Under the pieces are notes generated by a model. The model saw nothing but the letters and a program-made list of their open reading frames with translations, searched no databases and was not told where the DNA came from. Shown here piece by piece: positions 31,697-43,115 of a stretch of 64,000 nucleotides of DNA (the first letter of the stretch is position 1; the number at the start of each line of letters is the position of its first letter). Source of the DNA: Saccharina japonica (Eukaryota > Sar > Phaeophyceae > Laminariales > Laminariaceae); NCBI GenBank assembly GCA_008828725.1, contig MEHQ01000268.1:124665-188664 (forward strand). Reading direction: 5' to 3'. A program made the translations under genes and the position numbers.

Positions 31697-32062
31697 GGCC
31701 ACAAGAAAAAAAAAAAGCCTCAGAAGGCAAAAACTAACTGCAACAACGCAACAACCCCTACCCACCCGTGCGATGAGTCGCCTTCTGCTGTAGGCTAGAT
31801 ATTGGCCTACTGGGCTAGATTTCGTAATGAGAAATGGTACGCTCCACACTAACTTTCGTACAGCCGCTCTCGAATTTCTCGTTTCGTCGGAAACCTCAGG
31901 CTTTGAGTTTCTTGCTGGGCTCATTCTTATGAGAGGGTATTCATATCATCATATCAATAGTAGTGTAGGGTGTTAAGACGAGAGCTTGGTGGTACTCGTA
32001 CGGTACCGGCATACGTGGGTTCATCCGTACAAATATTCGGAGGCACACACATAACACAGCAG

Positions 32063-32345
32063 TAGTGGGTACCCCGTCCTAAGATAAGGTACCCTATATA
32101 AGAGAACAGCACAGTAAAGAGAGGCCACATCAGCTGGATCCGCCTACACTAAACCTGTATATTTCCCACTGTGGATAGGAGAAAGGGCTACAAGTTAACC
32201 CTTTTAGAACTGCACTGTACGGAAATACATATTTCAGTCTAATTCCAAGTGCTTTGTCCCCACACTGGGACTGCAGCTCTAAATAGGTTAAGAGAGGTGT
32301 TTCCGGCCTGTCCCACACCTCTCTTATATAGGGGCACCCACTGTA
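32063..32345 (+). mobile_element. Family D-related element with a nested family E MITE
   Basis: Outer ends share CAGTGGGTRCCC and inverted TATATAAGAGA/TCTCTTATATA blocks. At 32195-32291 the element is split by a complete TTAA-flanked family E copy. Confidence 0.55.
32195..32291 (+). mobile_element. Family E piggyBac-like MITE, copy 3
   Basis: TTAACCCTTTTAGAACTGC at the left and GCAGCTCTAAATAGGTTAA at the right are inverted, with TTAA on both outer edges. Inserted inside a family D-related element. Confidence 0.75.
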
Positions 32346-32428
32346 CTCCAAGGCATGGCAATGAAGAAAAAAACACCTCACACACGCTGGCTCGAATCCA
32401 TTAATACAGTCGTTCCTGTTCATAGTAC

Positions 32429-32511
32429 CACTCACTCTGGATGGAAATGTAAGGACAGCTTGGTATTCGTATTCATGCATAAACGGTCCTTAAAATTTCG
32501 TCCAGAGTGGG
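32429..32511 (+). mobile_element. Family S palindromic MITE, copy 1
   Basis: The CACTCTGGATGGAAATGTAA end is inverted at the right (AAATTTCGTCCAGAGTGG). Related to 53010-53090 and 59431-59510. About 80 bp and hairpin-forming. Confidence 0.65.
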
Positions 32512-32764
32512 CTCTCGTTTGTATCGTCGCACGAAACTCTTTAGAGCAAGGAAACCAACAATACCAAAAACACCAAAACACCAAAAACACCAGAACACCA
32601 AAAACAACTTTAACATTAACACTCTACAACAAAAAATGCACGCAATGCAGAATCAGTAGAAGTATACTTCGCAGTATACCGTCAAAAAACGTAAAAAAAA
32701 CTTCATGTATAGCCCATCGACGAGTATGATACATAAACACCACGTAGCAGTGCATTCAGTACCA

Positions 32765-32957
32765 CCGTAACCGGCCCCTCTATAGTGCCGGTATGCGCCA
32801 GCCAACAAACATCATCACTACCATACGTAGCAGCAACCAGCACCACTCCGCACACTGCCACACTGGTTGATCCCACCTGCGCCAAGCAATCTCACAGGCA
32901 CAATATACAACGGGCAACCGGCACTACTCAACAGGCACTATAAAGAGGGAACGCTAC
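32765..32957 (+). mobile_element. Family N palindromic MITE, copy 2
   Basis: Collinear with 315-487, including CTATAGTGCCGGTATGCGCC and TTGATCCCACCTGCGCC-like segments. Its right tip ACGCTAC abuts a family A element. Confidence 0.7.
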
Positions 32958-33077
32958 TATTACGGGAGGACCATAGTAAACACTAGTAAATAGGACCTGC
33001 AGTCTAGACAAAAACCTATATATTGACCTTTTTTTACGAACAAATTTTGGTCCTATTTACTATGGTCCCCGGGAATA
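32958..33077 (+). mobile_element. Family A MITE, copy 4
   Basis: Starts TATTACGGGAGGACCATAGT and ends TTTACTATGGTCCCCGGGAA; internal ACAAAAACCTATATATTGAC. It sits directly against family N copy 2. Confidence 0.75.
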
Positions 33078-33477
33078 CCGCTGTACCGTCAAAACTTCGA
33101 CCTTAGTCCAGCGGGAGTACGAGTAGCGCATAGCCAGCCGCTCTCGATTCATCACGGTCCTATGCATCTTCCACTCCGCTCCCGCAGTGACTCTTGGCAG
33201 CGTTTCGTCAGCGCCCTAGACCTAGCCTACCAAGCTCCCGGTGGAATACTAAAAAATGCCAGCTGTTCTGATGGGCTACCGTATACGATATTTTTATAAC
33301 AAAAAAATCAAAAAGACACCTATTGATAGTCTAAGCGGTTAGTTAGATCGAGAAATTTCGTTGCAAGTCCTCTTTGCAAGCTGCGTGGCCGTAGTAAGGT
33401 GGTGCGCACACAAGCGTTTGGGCGGTCTCGAAACGTGAGATGGCTTATCTGCGCAGCCACTTTCACATTCACATTCA

Positions 33478-33490
33478 CAGTAGTAGTAGC

Positions 33491-33553
<63 letters not shown>

Positions 33554-33570
33554 CGTAGTAGTAGTAGAAG
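33478..33570 (+). repeat. (AGT)n microsatellite
   Basis: About 28 AGT triplets with one AGC and a CGT interruption, preceded by a short CACATT tandem. It opens all six frames locally, which explains the poly-Ser, poly-Val and poly-Tyr readings. Confidence 0.85.
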
Positions 33571-33827
33571 TACAAGAAGTAATAGTAGTATCATAGTCGC
33601 AGCACTAGAAGTAAAGCGATGCTCGCAACAGGATGCAAAGATGCGGGACGAGATAAAACCAGAAACCGGGAGCGCAGTATGTAACGGCCGTACACCACCA
33701 CACCCTATACACGTAACTCCCATAGATAGCGTCTAAATATCGTCTGTGTGCACGCATGTGATTCCGGGAGCTGAACAAGACGCTCAGCGGGGGGATCGTC
33801 GGTGGTTACTTCTGGCAGTCATGTGTA

Positions 33828-34664
33828 ATGCGGACTTCATTGGGGTTGGCCGGTGTGGAGAAGGTTGGTGCCCTCGCGTCGAATAAACCCAGGGCATCAG
33901 AATTTGGCAATGCGTCGTCTTCCCTCCAAGCCAAACGAGACATCGGCGCCCAGATTTCTACAGGCGGCGATAACAGAGTGCGTCTCCTCGCCGAGAAGAC
34001 GCACTCTACTATCGCCACCTGTAGACTCTGGACGGTGATTTCACACTTGGCTTTGAGGGCAGATGAAGCATTGTCAAGGTCTGACGCCCTGAGGGTTTTC
34101 GGCACGAGGGCGCTAACCTGGTCCAAACCGATCACGCCAATGACAGCCGCCATACAGCTGATTGCCAGAAGCAAACACCGATGTTTCCTCCGCCGAGCGC
34201 TTAATACAGCCGGAACGACTATATATGTGGTTTCACGACAGTGCCAGGTCCCTCAGGCCCTCGCCAATGGCTTTGGGGGTATTTGCATCACATGCACTTC
34301 TTCACGCGTGTACTGTGTCCTTGGAGATAATATTATGTCCTTGTCCGTTACCGAGGCCCACCACTCGCTGGTATATGACAATGGTGGGGGCACCGGTGCA
34401 GTACATCGGTCTGCGCATGTTTTCTTCGAATGCAAACCCAGGAGTCACAGCAACGCCGACGAAGGTGAGGTTAACGCTTCAAACCGTTTTCATGCAGTTG
34501 AAGAGGTTACGTTCTGTAGTACTGGTATCTTTGTTGATATTGTTGGCTTAACGGGTGGATACGCGTCGTCTCCTCAGGGTCTCCACGAAACTGACAACTG
34601 GCGCAAGGTGAAGATCACCGCGATATGTGTTTCGGGGCGATTATGCCGCCCACACTTACGATAA
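33828..34664 (+). other. 278-codon open frame over an inverted duplication
   Basis: The longest plus-strand frame without low complexity, opening MRTSLGLAGVEKVGALASNK. Its first 105 codons lie on an imperfect inverted repeat (arms about 33840-33985 and 34000-34140), so the reverse strand encodes a similar peptide (DNASSALKAK against GNASSSLQAK). Ser/Arg/Ala-rich without recognisable domains; no splice signals are evident. It may be a captured gene fragment like 24838-25402, or a chance ORF. I cannot assign a function. Confidence 0.3.
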
Positions 34665-36380
34665 GTGCAAGCTTGCTCTTCTCTTCCTCGTGTGCCGCGG
34701 GAAGCTCTGTCGAAGACGTCCCCGGCGCTTTCACCTAGAGCAAGTCATCCTCGGTGTTACGTCTGTGATGAGATAGTTAGTACAGCCAGCAGTAGCAGGC
34801 GTTTATATTTTGTATAATGTCCGCGCACTGGCTCGGGGGATACACGTACGTCAGCAAATCTCCCCCTTGGGCAAGCTATTCGAGGCATTGAGACCATGAG
34901 GAGAAAACGCGTGGCCATTCACGTGTATGACCAGCAGCAACGTCGCTCAGTTGTCCTGGATGCACTGGCTCGTGGGGCGTTGGTAGGCTGGCGTCATTAC
35001 CTGCTTGGGCAAGGTTTTCGCTTCCAATCTGGGAGGAGGGCACGCGTGGCTGCCAGCCACCACTGCCCACAATAACGTGCGTTTGCAATCGAGGACGAGC
35101 TGGCTCGCCGAACTGTGGTACGCTTCCATACTTAGTTTGATCGCACGAGACGTCTTGATCTCGTATACGCTGCTGATGGTTTTGCAAGCACTCGCATCAT
35201 GCTCCTGCCCTATCGTGCCGTGGGCTTCTCAGGAGTCGGAACGTCACTGTCCTATCCGTGTCTGCATGCGGCGTGTCTGCGGTGTGTCCACCGCGTGGTA
35301 GTTCCTTTCAGGGGCTGGACGTTACCAGAGCAAGAGTCTGGTTATAAAATCGCTTCGTGCACTCCACCATCAGCTACGATCTCAGTTGCGAAGGCGTCAT
35401 TGCAGCCAACCAAGATTGAGCTGTCGACCTCAAACCAGGTGTGTGCAACTGGGCGTAGATCAATCGGCAGTGCGTGTTATTGATGTTGAGATACGGTGTG
35501 CTACTTTTCAAGTAGTTTCCAGGTGCAGCTATGTGAACTACTAACACGAGACGCTCCGGGCGCGGTGATGTATGTTTGCTGGTCAAGAGCGCAGAGCAGG
35601 CATGACCCCAGTGGAATTCATTTGCCGACATGAGTGGCACGTAGCGATGCGCTTATGTCCGGGCGCAACTGAAAAGTGTGTGATGGTTCTCAACCCATCA
35701 TACCTGTGTCATATTGCCTCCGTCCTTTCATCTAGATATCACGAGACCTGGAATGATATAGCAGCCCGCCCTGTCCCCGTTTCCTCTACTGTACTCGCCT
35801 AGGTGTTTGTTTCGTGATGGGCTAAGCGCGTTTATGCTCCTGGACCAGTTGTCGCTTGCTCATATCATGTCTTCAGTAGATTTTGAGACCTTCCGCTCGA
35901 TAGCGTCGTCGGAGCAAAAACAAGTAACAAGCAGCACTGATCGTACGTGTACACAAAGCCCCACAATCCCGGATATTTCCATGCTGGTTCAAGTGAGCCG
36001 GAGAAAAGGCAGTTATTACCACACAGTATTTGAGTGAAAAACACGAGCCACTACACACCCACCGTGTGTCCCAGGCTCGTGTGCCCAGTTAGGATCAAGC
36101 TATATATACATCAGTAGTAGTGGTCTCAAGGCCCCGTCTACGTACGAGTGTATGCTATAGTACAGAGATGACGTAATCCTGGGGGACACCGGGTATTGCG
36201 TGCGGTGTTGGTTTCAAAGGCAAGATCGAGTCACATGTTGATCAAGTGCGTATAAGTTCGGGTGTGTGTGGTTTTTTTCACCTTACGTTATTTCTGCATA
36301 TCGTATACCCGTCAGCACAGGCAGTCGTGGTACTTCACCACAGCTAGGAATATCTATAAAATGATGAAGAATCGGCACGG
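34665..36380. other. Unassigned stretch, low repeat content
   Basis: Less repetitive than most of the window, with many short open frames on both strands (for example 35005-35301 plus, 34876-35187 minus) but none with splice support. Could hold decayed gene material continuous with 33828-34664. Confidence 0.3.
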
Positions 36381-36660
36381 GCACCGCGTGAGATTATGGC
36401 TGACCCAGCACCGATCAGACCCGTGTTCGTGGCAGTTCTAAATCCTGTTTCTAGCAGAAACCCATGCTCTGGTCACAAAACCCCAACAACCTACCGACCA
36501 CCCGCTGTGAATGAAACTTATCCATCTCTCATCGCCACATCATCACACAAGGCAGCTCAACGACATCCGTCAGTCGACGCCTCTTCGGGAGTACGACGAG
36601 CGGGGCCGGCTACAATTACAGCGGTACGGGAGAGCAGAACACGAAAATAGTAGTAGTAGT

Positions 36661-36692
<32 letters not shown>

Positions 36693-37121
36693 TTGTTGTA
36701 GAAGTAGTTGTAGTTGCGGGGCGCAAGTGTTTTGGGCGATCTCAAGAAAATTGGACGGTTTCATTGGGGTTTGTTTTAACCTTCTCTCCACTGCAAAAAA
36801 ATACCCCACACTACTTCCAAGTACTTTGTTCCAGAAAATGAGGTGCGCTTCCAAATCCGTCAAACCCGCGAAACTACTGTGGAGGCTGCGCGATCGGTCC
36901 TTCGGGCGTATCGAATTGATACTGACCCCGAATCGCCGCGCAGCTACATCGTGCCCTTTCTACGTGTTTCTTAGTTGACCGCGTCCAACTGAAAGGTGTA
37001 TTTACCCATTTCCAAAAGGAAACCATTCACGTTTTTACAAAAATGAAGAAGAAAAAAAAAGAAAAAAACGCCTCAGCTGTGAGATTGAGAAAACCGTCGA
37101 AACTCCTCCTGAGGTTTTACT

Positions 37122-37310
37122 ACAGGGGGTACCCCGATTTAAAAGCGCCCCGTGACAAGCCAAAACATACATGCGCTCTTAACTACACATTGCTCTTATC
37201 TGTAGTGGGCAATACATAGCTTTTAGTATAGGCGGGATATGCCGATTAGACCGCTCTTAAATCCCGAGTGCTCTTATCTTGGGCGCTTTTAAATCGGGGT
37301 ACCCACTGTA
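37122..37310 (+). mobile_element. Family D palindromic MITE, copy 3 (best preserved)
   Basis: Left GGGTACCCCGATTTAAAAGC and right GCTTTTAAATCGGGGTACCC are exact inverses; the right edge reads CACTG then TA, as in mariner-type elements. The interior has TCTTATCTGTAGTGGGCAAT and the TTTAGTATAGGCGGGATATG segment. Confidence 0.8.
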
Positions 37311-37351
37311 TTGGAAAAAACACCCCACACTAAATCCAAGTAGTAACAAAA

Positions 37352-37706
37352 TGGCATTAGCCAAAAATAGGTATACCTACGCACTTTAAGCCATTTTTAG
37401 GTACACTGCGTAATGTACCCCGGAAAAGGCTTCCTGGCCCGCCTGATATTGGGCCTGCCCTCCGTTGTACCTATAAATGGCTCAAAGTGCGTAGGTATAC
37501 CTATTTATGGCTAATGGCCTAAGAAAACGTGGGTACTGGTCTTGAGGGGTTAAAACACACGCGATTTGAATGAATCCTCGCCCGCCTGATATTGGGCCTG
37601 CCCTCCATTGTACCTATAAATGGCTCAAAGTGCGTAGGTACACCTATTTTTGGCTAATGGCCTAAAAAAACGTGGGTACTGGTCTTGAGGGGTTAAAACA
37701 CACGCG
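37352..37706 (+). repeat. Inverted repeat followed by a 133-bp tandem copy
   Basis: TTAGCCAAAAATAGGTATAC (37356-) is inverted at about 37500-37525. The segment from GCCCGCCTGATATTGGGCCT through GTGGGTACTGGTCTTGAGGG is then repeated about 133 bp downstream (37572-37700). Recent, nearly identical copies. The GGTCTTGAGGGGTTAA tail resembles a family E end. Confidence 0.7.
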
Positions 37707-37784
37707 ACTTGAATTAATTCGAGTTGGTTCATTTTTCAGCCATTAATGCCAAAGAGTTCACGAATATAACTTATTTTACAGCGT

Positions 37785-37925
37785 ACCGTAGTGGGGAGGG
37801 GGGGAAAGAAGCATACTGTGTGATCCCGGATCTGAGTTACGACTAGAGCAGTAGTACGTATATAGGAGAGAGAGAGAAAAGAAGGGCGAAGATAGTACAT
37901 AATGTGAGAAAAAAAAAGAAAAAAA
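37785..37925 (-). repeat. Family J fragment, reverse
   Basis: Contains TGTGATCCCGGATCTGAGTT and ACGACTAGAGCAG, then GGCGAAGATAGTACATAATG, inverse of 17320-17410. Ends in an A-rich run. Confidence 0.5.
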
Positions 37926-38039
37926 AAAAAGAGCTTGCGCGTTCAAGGGAAAAGCTGCCTGGAAAATAGAATTGGCTTATTTTTCAGTGTTAATCGTCAA
38001 AGGGTTTTGTTCTACCCGCGGGGGGGACATTTTTCAACT

Positions 38040-38630
38040 ACGAGTATTACGGGGGGGGCAGAGTAACGGTGAGGAACGCTGATGTCAAACGGAGCCCCGT
38101 TGGGAAAAAAATGTATTTGATGTGGAACTCCCGTGCTGGCCGCTGTCCTGGTGGAGGGGTTGAGAGGGCTGGCGAACTGATTGTGGTGCCGACACTTGTT
38201 CTCAGAGACACGGGTGCTGCTGGGCTTGGGCAGGCCGACACTCAAATGCCTACGACTATTTACGTTACATTATGTAGGCGTCACCTCGAGAAATCGATGA
38301 CACGGGGTGCTGCACCTGTGCTGCTTGCTGCTGCTGCTGTGCTCGAGGCGTCGTACACCAACGTACGCGCTGCTGCGCTCGGCGTGTCGCACGCCCCCCA
38401 CCTCTCATGCCGATAATCGGCCGCAGCCGATGTTGTGTGCTAAGCTGCCGAGACATGCTAAAACTGTCGCGAACGCTGGTGCTGTACGCGCAGAAAGGTC
38501 TGTGAGAGTCGAGCAGACAAGGATGTACCTCGAGGTGTGTTTTCTGGGTGTCACTTTTTCGCTTGATCTTCGGCGGTCAAGATTTTTGTTTTCCTCAACG
38601 TCTGACGACTGGAGAAAAGTGAAGGAAACT
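38040..38630 (+). other. Open frames of unknown origin
   Basis: Two overlapping plus-strand frames (38069-38416 and 38307-38657) contain Leu/Ala/Arg-rich peptides (for example GGGVERAGELIVVPTLVLRD). No splice sites or known motifs. The downstream boundary is a family F element. Confidence 0.25.
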
Positions 38631-38631
38631 A

Positions 38632-39010
38632 TTACTAGGGATCGGGAACCGATCTGAGAATAATCTGCAGTTTGTTGTCGTTCGTAGAGAGAATTCGGCG
38701 TTATGGTTCATATTATTTGGCTGAGTACGTATTACGGTGGACCGTAGTAAATAGGACCAAATGCTGCTATTAATAGTAAAAATAGGTAATTATATACCAG
38801 GTAGGTTTTTGTGTCTACCGTAGGTCCTATTAACTAGTGTTTACTATGGTCCCGCGTAATAGTACGTACTGTAGCTCAATTTGACAGCAGCAGCTGGTAT
38901 TGTTTGGTTGATCGCGCTTGTGAGAATATACCAAGTGGATACCATACGGAACGGCGCTGGCAGGCTTGCTAGAACACGCGAACAGACAGGGCTGCTGCTT
39001 GTAGCTGACC
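38632..39010 (+). mobile_element. Family F repeat, copy 3, split by family A
   Basis: GATCGGGAACCGATCTGAGA through TTTGGCTGAGTACG (38636-38730) continues after the family A insert at GTACGTACTGTAGCTCA and CAAGTGGATACCATACGG, to GCGAACAGACAGGGCTG. Collinear with 3140-3385 when the insert is ignored. Confidence 0.7.
38731..38861 (-). mobile_element. Family A MITE, copy 5, nested in family F
   Basis: ATTACGGTGGACCGTAGTAA at the left, TTACTATGGTCCCGCGTAAT at the right. Inner CCAAATGCTG at the left shows reverse orientation. Interrupts a family F copy, so it is younger than that copy. Confidence 0.75.
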
Positions 39011-39689
39011 AGCGGTTGCTGGGCCCGGTATTCCGTGTATCGTACTGGTACCTCAGCAGGCGGGGCTGCTTCCTGTGGTCCATGCCTCAAGTGTCATTTA
39101 ACGTTCGACATGTTTTCTCCTATACTACGTATTCATTTATCAAGTACATGAAGTCCCAAAGGGTTCAAGATTGACTTTCTTTTTTCACAGAGCCATGTCA
39201 AGAGCAAGTAAGACAACGTCAGCATCTCATATCGACAAGTTCTTGGCTCTGTGGGATCGACTTTTCGTACAATATTTACTGTTGGGTTAACAACGTAAAA
39301 AAGAATAAGAAAAAGAAAAAAAGGATATGATATTTCTTCTCTTTTCATGAGCTTCGGCCTCATAGCGAACAGTACGAGTACTGTATTTGTACATTGGTTT
39401 TGGCGCGCGTGTACGAATTATGAGTTATCAAATTGCTGCATATACTATACCTGGTAAATACGTAGCTCATTCAACAAACATTACGGTAGCCCTTTGTGAC
39501 GAAAACACGTAAGGAACCTAAAACGGCGATAAAAAACGAAAACAACACAAAAAAAGGTTGCACGTATGCACACGTGGGGGGAGAAATGAAGGGGGGCTGA
39601 TGACCAATCCCCCCACCCCCGGTGCATAAAAGCAGCTACTACCGCAACGACTACATCCCTCAGACAGATAGATCATCTACAAATATACC

Positions 39690-40010
39690 ATCTCCAGATC
39701 ATCTAGATCCTTACCTGCGGTTATGAAATGTTGATGTACAGGAGTTGTACAGTACAGGTCCAACCCAGGAAACATGTCCTACATCATGCAGAGTACACGA
39801 CTCCTAACCGGCAACCTGAGCTAGACCATACAGATCATACAGATCATACAGATCATACAGATCATACAGATCATACAGATCCTACAGATCCTACAGATCA
39901 TGCAGATCAGTAATATTTATGCTCTGAAATATCTAGATCATCCAGTGGGAATGATCTATCTGATCTGTCCGAGGTGTGAACGATTAAAAATACCTCGACC
40001 CTTAGATCGA
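39690..40010 (+). repeat. Family Q element with CAGATCATA minisatellite, copy 1
   Basis: The module GATCCTTACCTGCGGTTATG, then ACCCAGGAAACATGTCC, is followed by nine tandem nonamers ACAGATCAT (39829-39905) and AATATCTAGATCATCCAGTG. Inverse copy at 40255-40645, same-strand copy at 41265-41590, array-less relative at 55370-55530. Confidence 0.75.
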
Positions 40011-40254
40011 ACGGTAGATCCCACCTCGCCGAGCCTCGCAGGACGATGCAAACCCACGCGATATATTCTGTACTCTCAAAAGCAGCCGCGCGTGAAGCTC
40101 TTTCCTTTTTGTGACAGCCATGGCGGTACAACAGCAGTCGCCCTGAAGCTTCGTCCATTGTGACAGCCATGGTGCTTCTGTGTGTATGTATGTGGGTGTG
40201 CTTCACAGTAAGCCTTTCACAACCTTAATTCTCTGTTAATGATCTACCAGGTAG

Positions 40255-40645
40255 ATTTTTCAGGGCAGGCATATTTCTGATCTGTATGAACTGTACGATC
40301 TGTATGATGTGTATGATCTGCATGATCTGTACGATTTGTATGATATGTATGATCTGTATATGATCTGTATGATCTGTATTATGTGTATGGTCTGCATGAT
40401 CTGTGTGATCTGTATGATCTGCATGATCTGTATGATTTGTATGATTTGAATGATCTGTACATGATCTGTATGATCTGTATGATGTGTACGGTCTGCATGA
40501 TCTGTATGATCTGTATGATCTAGGTCATGTTGCCGGGGGGGAACCGTACAACCTGCATGATTTAGGGTATGTTTCATGGGTTGGATCTGTACTACAGCAG
40601 TACTACTGTATACAGATCCTTCGCAACATGTCACAGCGGCTGGTA
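40255..40645 (-). repeat. Family Q element, copy 2 (inverted, long array)
   Basis: About 26 degenerate TGATCTGTA nonamers (40270-40530), then GGTCATGTTGCCGGGGGG, ATGTTTCATGGGTTGGATCT and CAGCGGCTGGTAAGGATCT. Head-to-head with copy 1, so the locus could fold into a long hairpin. Confidence 0.75.
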
Positions 40646-40664
40646 AGGATCTAGATTATCTATT

Positions 40665-40767
40665 TACGGGGGACCATAGTAAATAGGACCTACGGGACAC
40701 ACAAAAACCTATATATTTATCTATTTTTACTACCAATATTTGGTCCTATTTACTATGGTCCCCCGTA
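40665..40767 (+). mobile_element. Family A MITE, reference copy
   Basis: Perfect inverted ends of 26 bp, beginning TACGGGGGACCATAGTAAAT. The interior is CTACGGGACACACAAAAACC then TATATATTTATC. TA forms both outer edges, consistent with a Tc1/mariner-type target duplication. 103 bp, the cleanest copy in the window. Confidence 0.85.
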
Positions 40768-41084
40768 AAAATAAATGTTCGTAAATCGTGTTTTTCCGAT
40801 GAGCGGACCTTTTTTTTCGCCCACCGGCATCCAGCACACCCGGTGTCCGGACTGATTTTTCATTCCAGAGAGATATCACGTGTTTGCGGTCACAAACTAC
40901 GAGACACAGAGGGAAAAATATGCATCGCAATATCAAACGTGCTGGGTATATGTACGTACGAACGCAAGACATACAAAAAAACACACACAAAATTGAAGGA
41001 GAGAAAAGGAAGGAAGAAAAAATGAAAGATAACTACTACCGCTGTGTACACTGTATTATAGATAGATACCAGGTACCAGGTACT

Positions 41085-41164
41085 ACTTTGATTCGAAATA
41101 TAAAGACCGTTTGTATACTAATTTGTATTCGAAATGGCTCTTATATTTCGGTTCAGAATGGCAC
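41085..41164 (+). mobile_element. Family S-like palindrome
   Basis: GAAATATAAAGACCGTTTG is followed after about 40 bp by GGCTCTTATATTTCGGTTC. Related to 59431-59510 but with decayed tips. Confidence 0.45.
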
Positions 41165-41264
41165 ATAATTAAAATTTATACACAAGCATCGAACACACGT
41201 AACATAATACGATACAACGGCCAAGCTTGTGGGAAGCACACCACACACGCAGGACAGATGAATG

Positions 41265-41590
41265 TTCTAGATTTATCTACGGTAGATCCTAACCTGCCGC
41301 TATGAAATATTGTGTAAGATCTGCGTAGATAGTACAGATGCAACCCATGCCAACATGCCCTACATCATGCAGGCTACACGGCTCCCACCCAGCAGCACTA
41401 CCCAGTTCATACAAATCATACAGATCATACAGATCATACATATCATACATATCATACAGATCATGCAGATCATACAGATCATACAGATCATACAGATCAG
41501 GAATCTATATTACCTGAAATATCTAGATCATCAAGTGGGAATAATCTATATGATCTGTATAATCTATCAGATCTGTCAGAGGTGTAAACA
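41265..41590 (+). repeat. Family Q element, copy 3
   Basis: GATCCTAACCTGCCGCTATG and ACCCATGCCAACATGCCC precede about eleven CAGATCATA/CATATCATA units (41405-41505), followed by AATATCTAGATCATCAAGTG. Same orientation as copy 1. Confidence 0.75.
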
Positions 41591-41605
41591 TTTTTCACCC
41601 GTTTA

Positions 41606-41707
41606 TTAACAGTACTGTACTCTAATTCCAAGACAAACCACAACTTGACTCTAATTCCAAGTTGTTTGTCCCAACAACGGTACTGCCCTCCCACCTTAAA
41701 GGGTTAA
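41606..41707 (+). mobile_element. Family E-related element with TTAA edges
   Basis: TTAACAGTACTGTACTCTAA at the left, CCACCTTAAAGGGTTAA at the right; an internal CTCTAATTCCAAG occurs twice. More divergent than the other E copies. Confidence 0.5.
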
Positions 41708-41867
41708 CAGTTCAGGTGGGTACTTTTTAGCCTGCTGGTTATCTATTTGTTCATGTTTCATGCAAGCGACCGGACATACTTTATTTCGAAAGCAGCAATG
41801 CACATCTAAATCTAATATCATGTATGATATATACACAAATCAGCATGTTGTTGCTGTTGTTGTTGTT

Positions 41868-41960
41868 TTTTTTATCCTCCGGCGGATGGGTAAAAATAAA
41901 GCTTACGCCCTCCACACTTCCACGTATCAATCATGTTGTGTTCCTTTCGGCATGACCAAA
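41868..41960 (+). repeat. Family K fragment
   Basis: TTATCCTCCGGCGGATGGGT, AAGCTTACGCCCTCCACAC and TTCCACGT match the 5' part of 13890-14125. Confidence 0.55.
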
Positions 41961-42485
41961 CATACCGGTTGTACATATAATATGTATATGTTTACACGAC
42001 TTTACATAAGTACATATGATATAATATGTATATGTTTACACGACTTCGGTAATCAATAATCATGAATCACCATCATGATATAATATAATATAATATGTAC
42101 TTATGTACATGCTATCGATATAATACGAAGTACTTGGTATATGCATACTGTACACCAGTCCGACAACGATTATAAGCTCGATTTGTAAAACAATAAATAC
42201 ACCTCGTAGGTACATACCGCTGTAAAACTGAACACATTTTTGTTCGTATAAATATGTACGTACAAACAGTAGGATAACTATTAGGTTCCGATATAATATA
42301 CTCGTACTGGTATACTCGTACATATATGCAATATACATACCGCTGCTGTAAAGCTCAACACACGTTCGTAGCTCGTACATACATACATAGAGCAGTATGT
42401 ATAACAATTAGGTTCCGATTATTATACTGGCAGTGGACAGGCCTCGAACAGCCCCCAGTTTGGATAAATAAATAATTCGCAGTAG

Positions 42486-42736
42486 AGGGCTGGGCTCAGT
42501 CAGTAGCGATGTATACTGGTCGTCAAAATCAATCAGTATACGACTGGATTGCAGTAGTAGATTGTCTCTCCTTTCTCCTCTCTCCTTCCAGAACGCATTT
42601 GGTGGGTTTCCGTACTATAATATGGCGTGTTTCTTGAACGTACATGAGAAAAAACCAACTGGCGAATATACTGGCCGGGTCAATCAGTAGATCACTATTA
42701 ATACTGCCAGTACATACTGTGCCAGTGCCCAGCCCT
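42486..42736 (+). mobile_element. Family I element (hAT-like ends), copy 1
   Basis: Tips AGGGCTGGGC and GCCCAGCCCT are inverted. The interior has TGTCTCTCCTTTCTCCTCTC, GTTTCCGTACTATAATATGG and CAATCAGTAGATCACTA. Copies: 43568-43776 (reverse) and 44925-45181. The size and CAGGGCTGGGC-type tips resemble hAT MITEs; target duplication not confirmed. Confidence 0.65.
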
Positions 42737-42907
42737 AATTAATAGGGTTACCGGTTACCGGTGGTGGTCCCTGCCGGTTGCACATTATGTAGCCGAGGCA
42801 AGTTTGGAGACTCACATCCAAGCGGGACCAGGTCGCGGTGAGATCAGGGTGCTGAATAGGGGCAGGGTGCAAATAAACGTACGTGCGTGTTGACCATTCT
42901 ATATATT

Positions 42908-43115
42908 TATGTTTCCATCCCATTTACTATCTTCGCCCGTCCTTCCTCTCTCCTCCCTATTAATAGTCGTAACTCAGATCCGGGGTCACAAAGTAGACGC
43001 TTCTCCCTCCTCCCCCACTAAGTACGGTTCGTGCCTTGAATTTTTATCGCGAGAAGACTTCGGCCCTTTCTTTCTCTCGCCGACTTGCATCGAATTGACC
43101 AATGAAACACGCCGA
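42908..43115 (+). repeat. Family J dispersed repeat, copy 3
   Basis: CCATCCCATTTACTATCTTC, CAGATCCGGGGTCACAAAGT, TTTTTATCGCGAGAAGAC and CCTTTCTTTCTCTCGCCGAC in order. Best reference for the family. Confidence 0.65.

Noticed and set aside
36556-36978. Possible exon LNDIRQSTPLREYDERGR... with an acceptor at 36555
   Set aside because: It runs straight into an AGT/AGC microsatellite and then a family E-like fragment; the donor or partner exon is missing. Left as a weak possibility.
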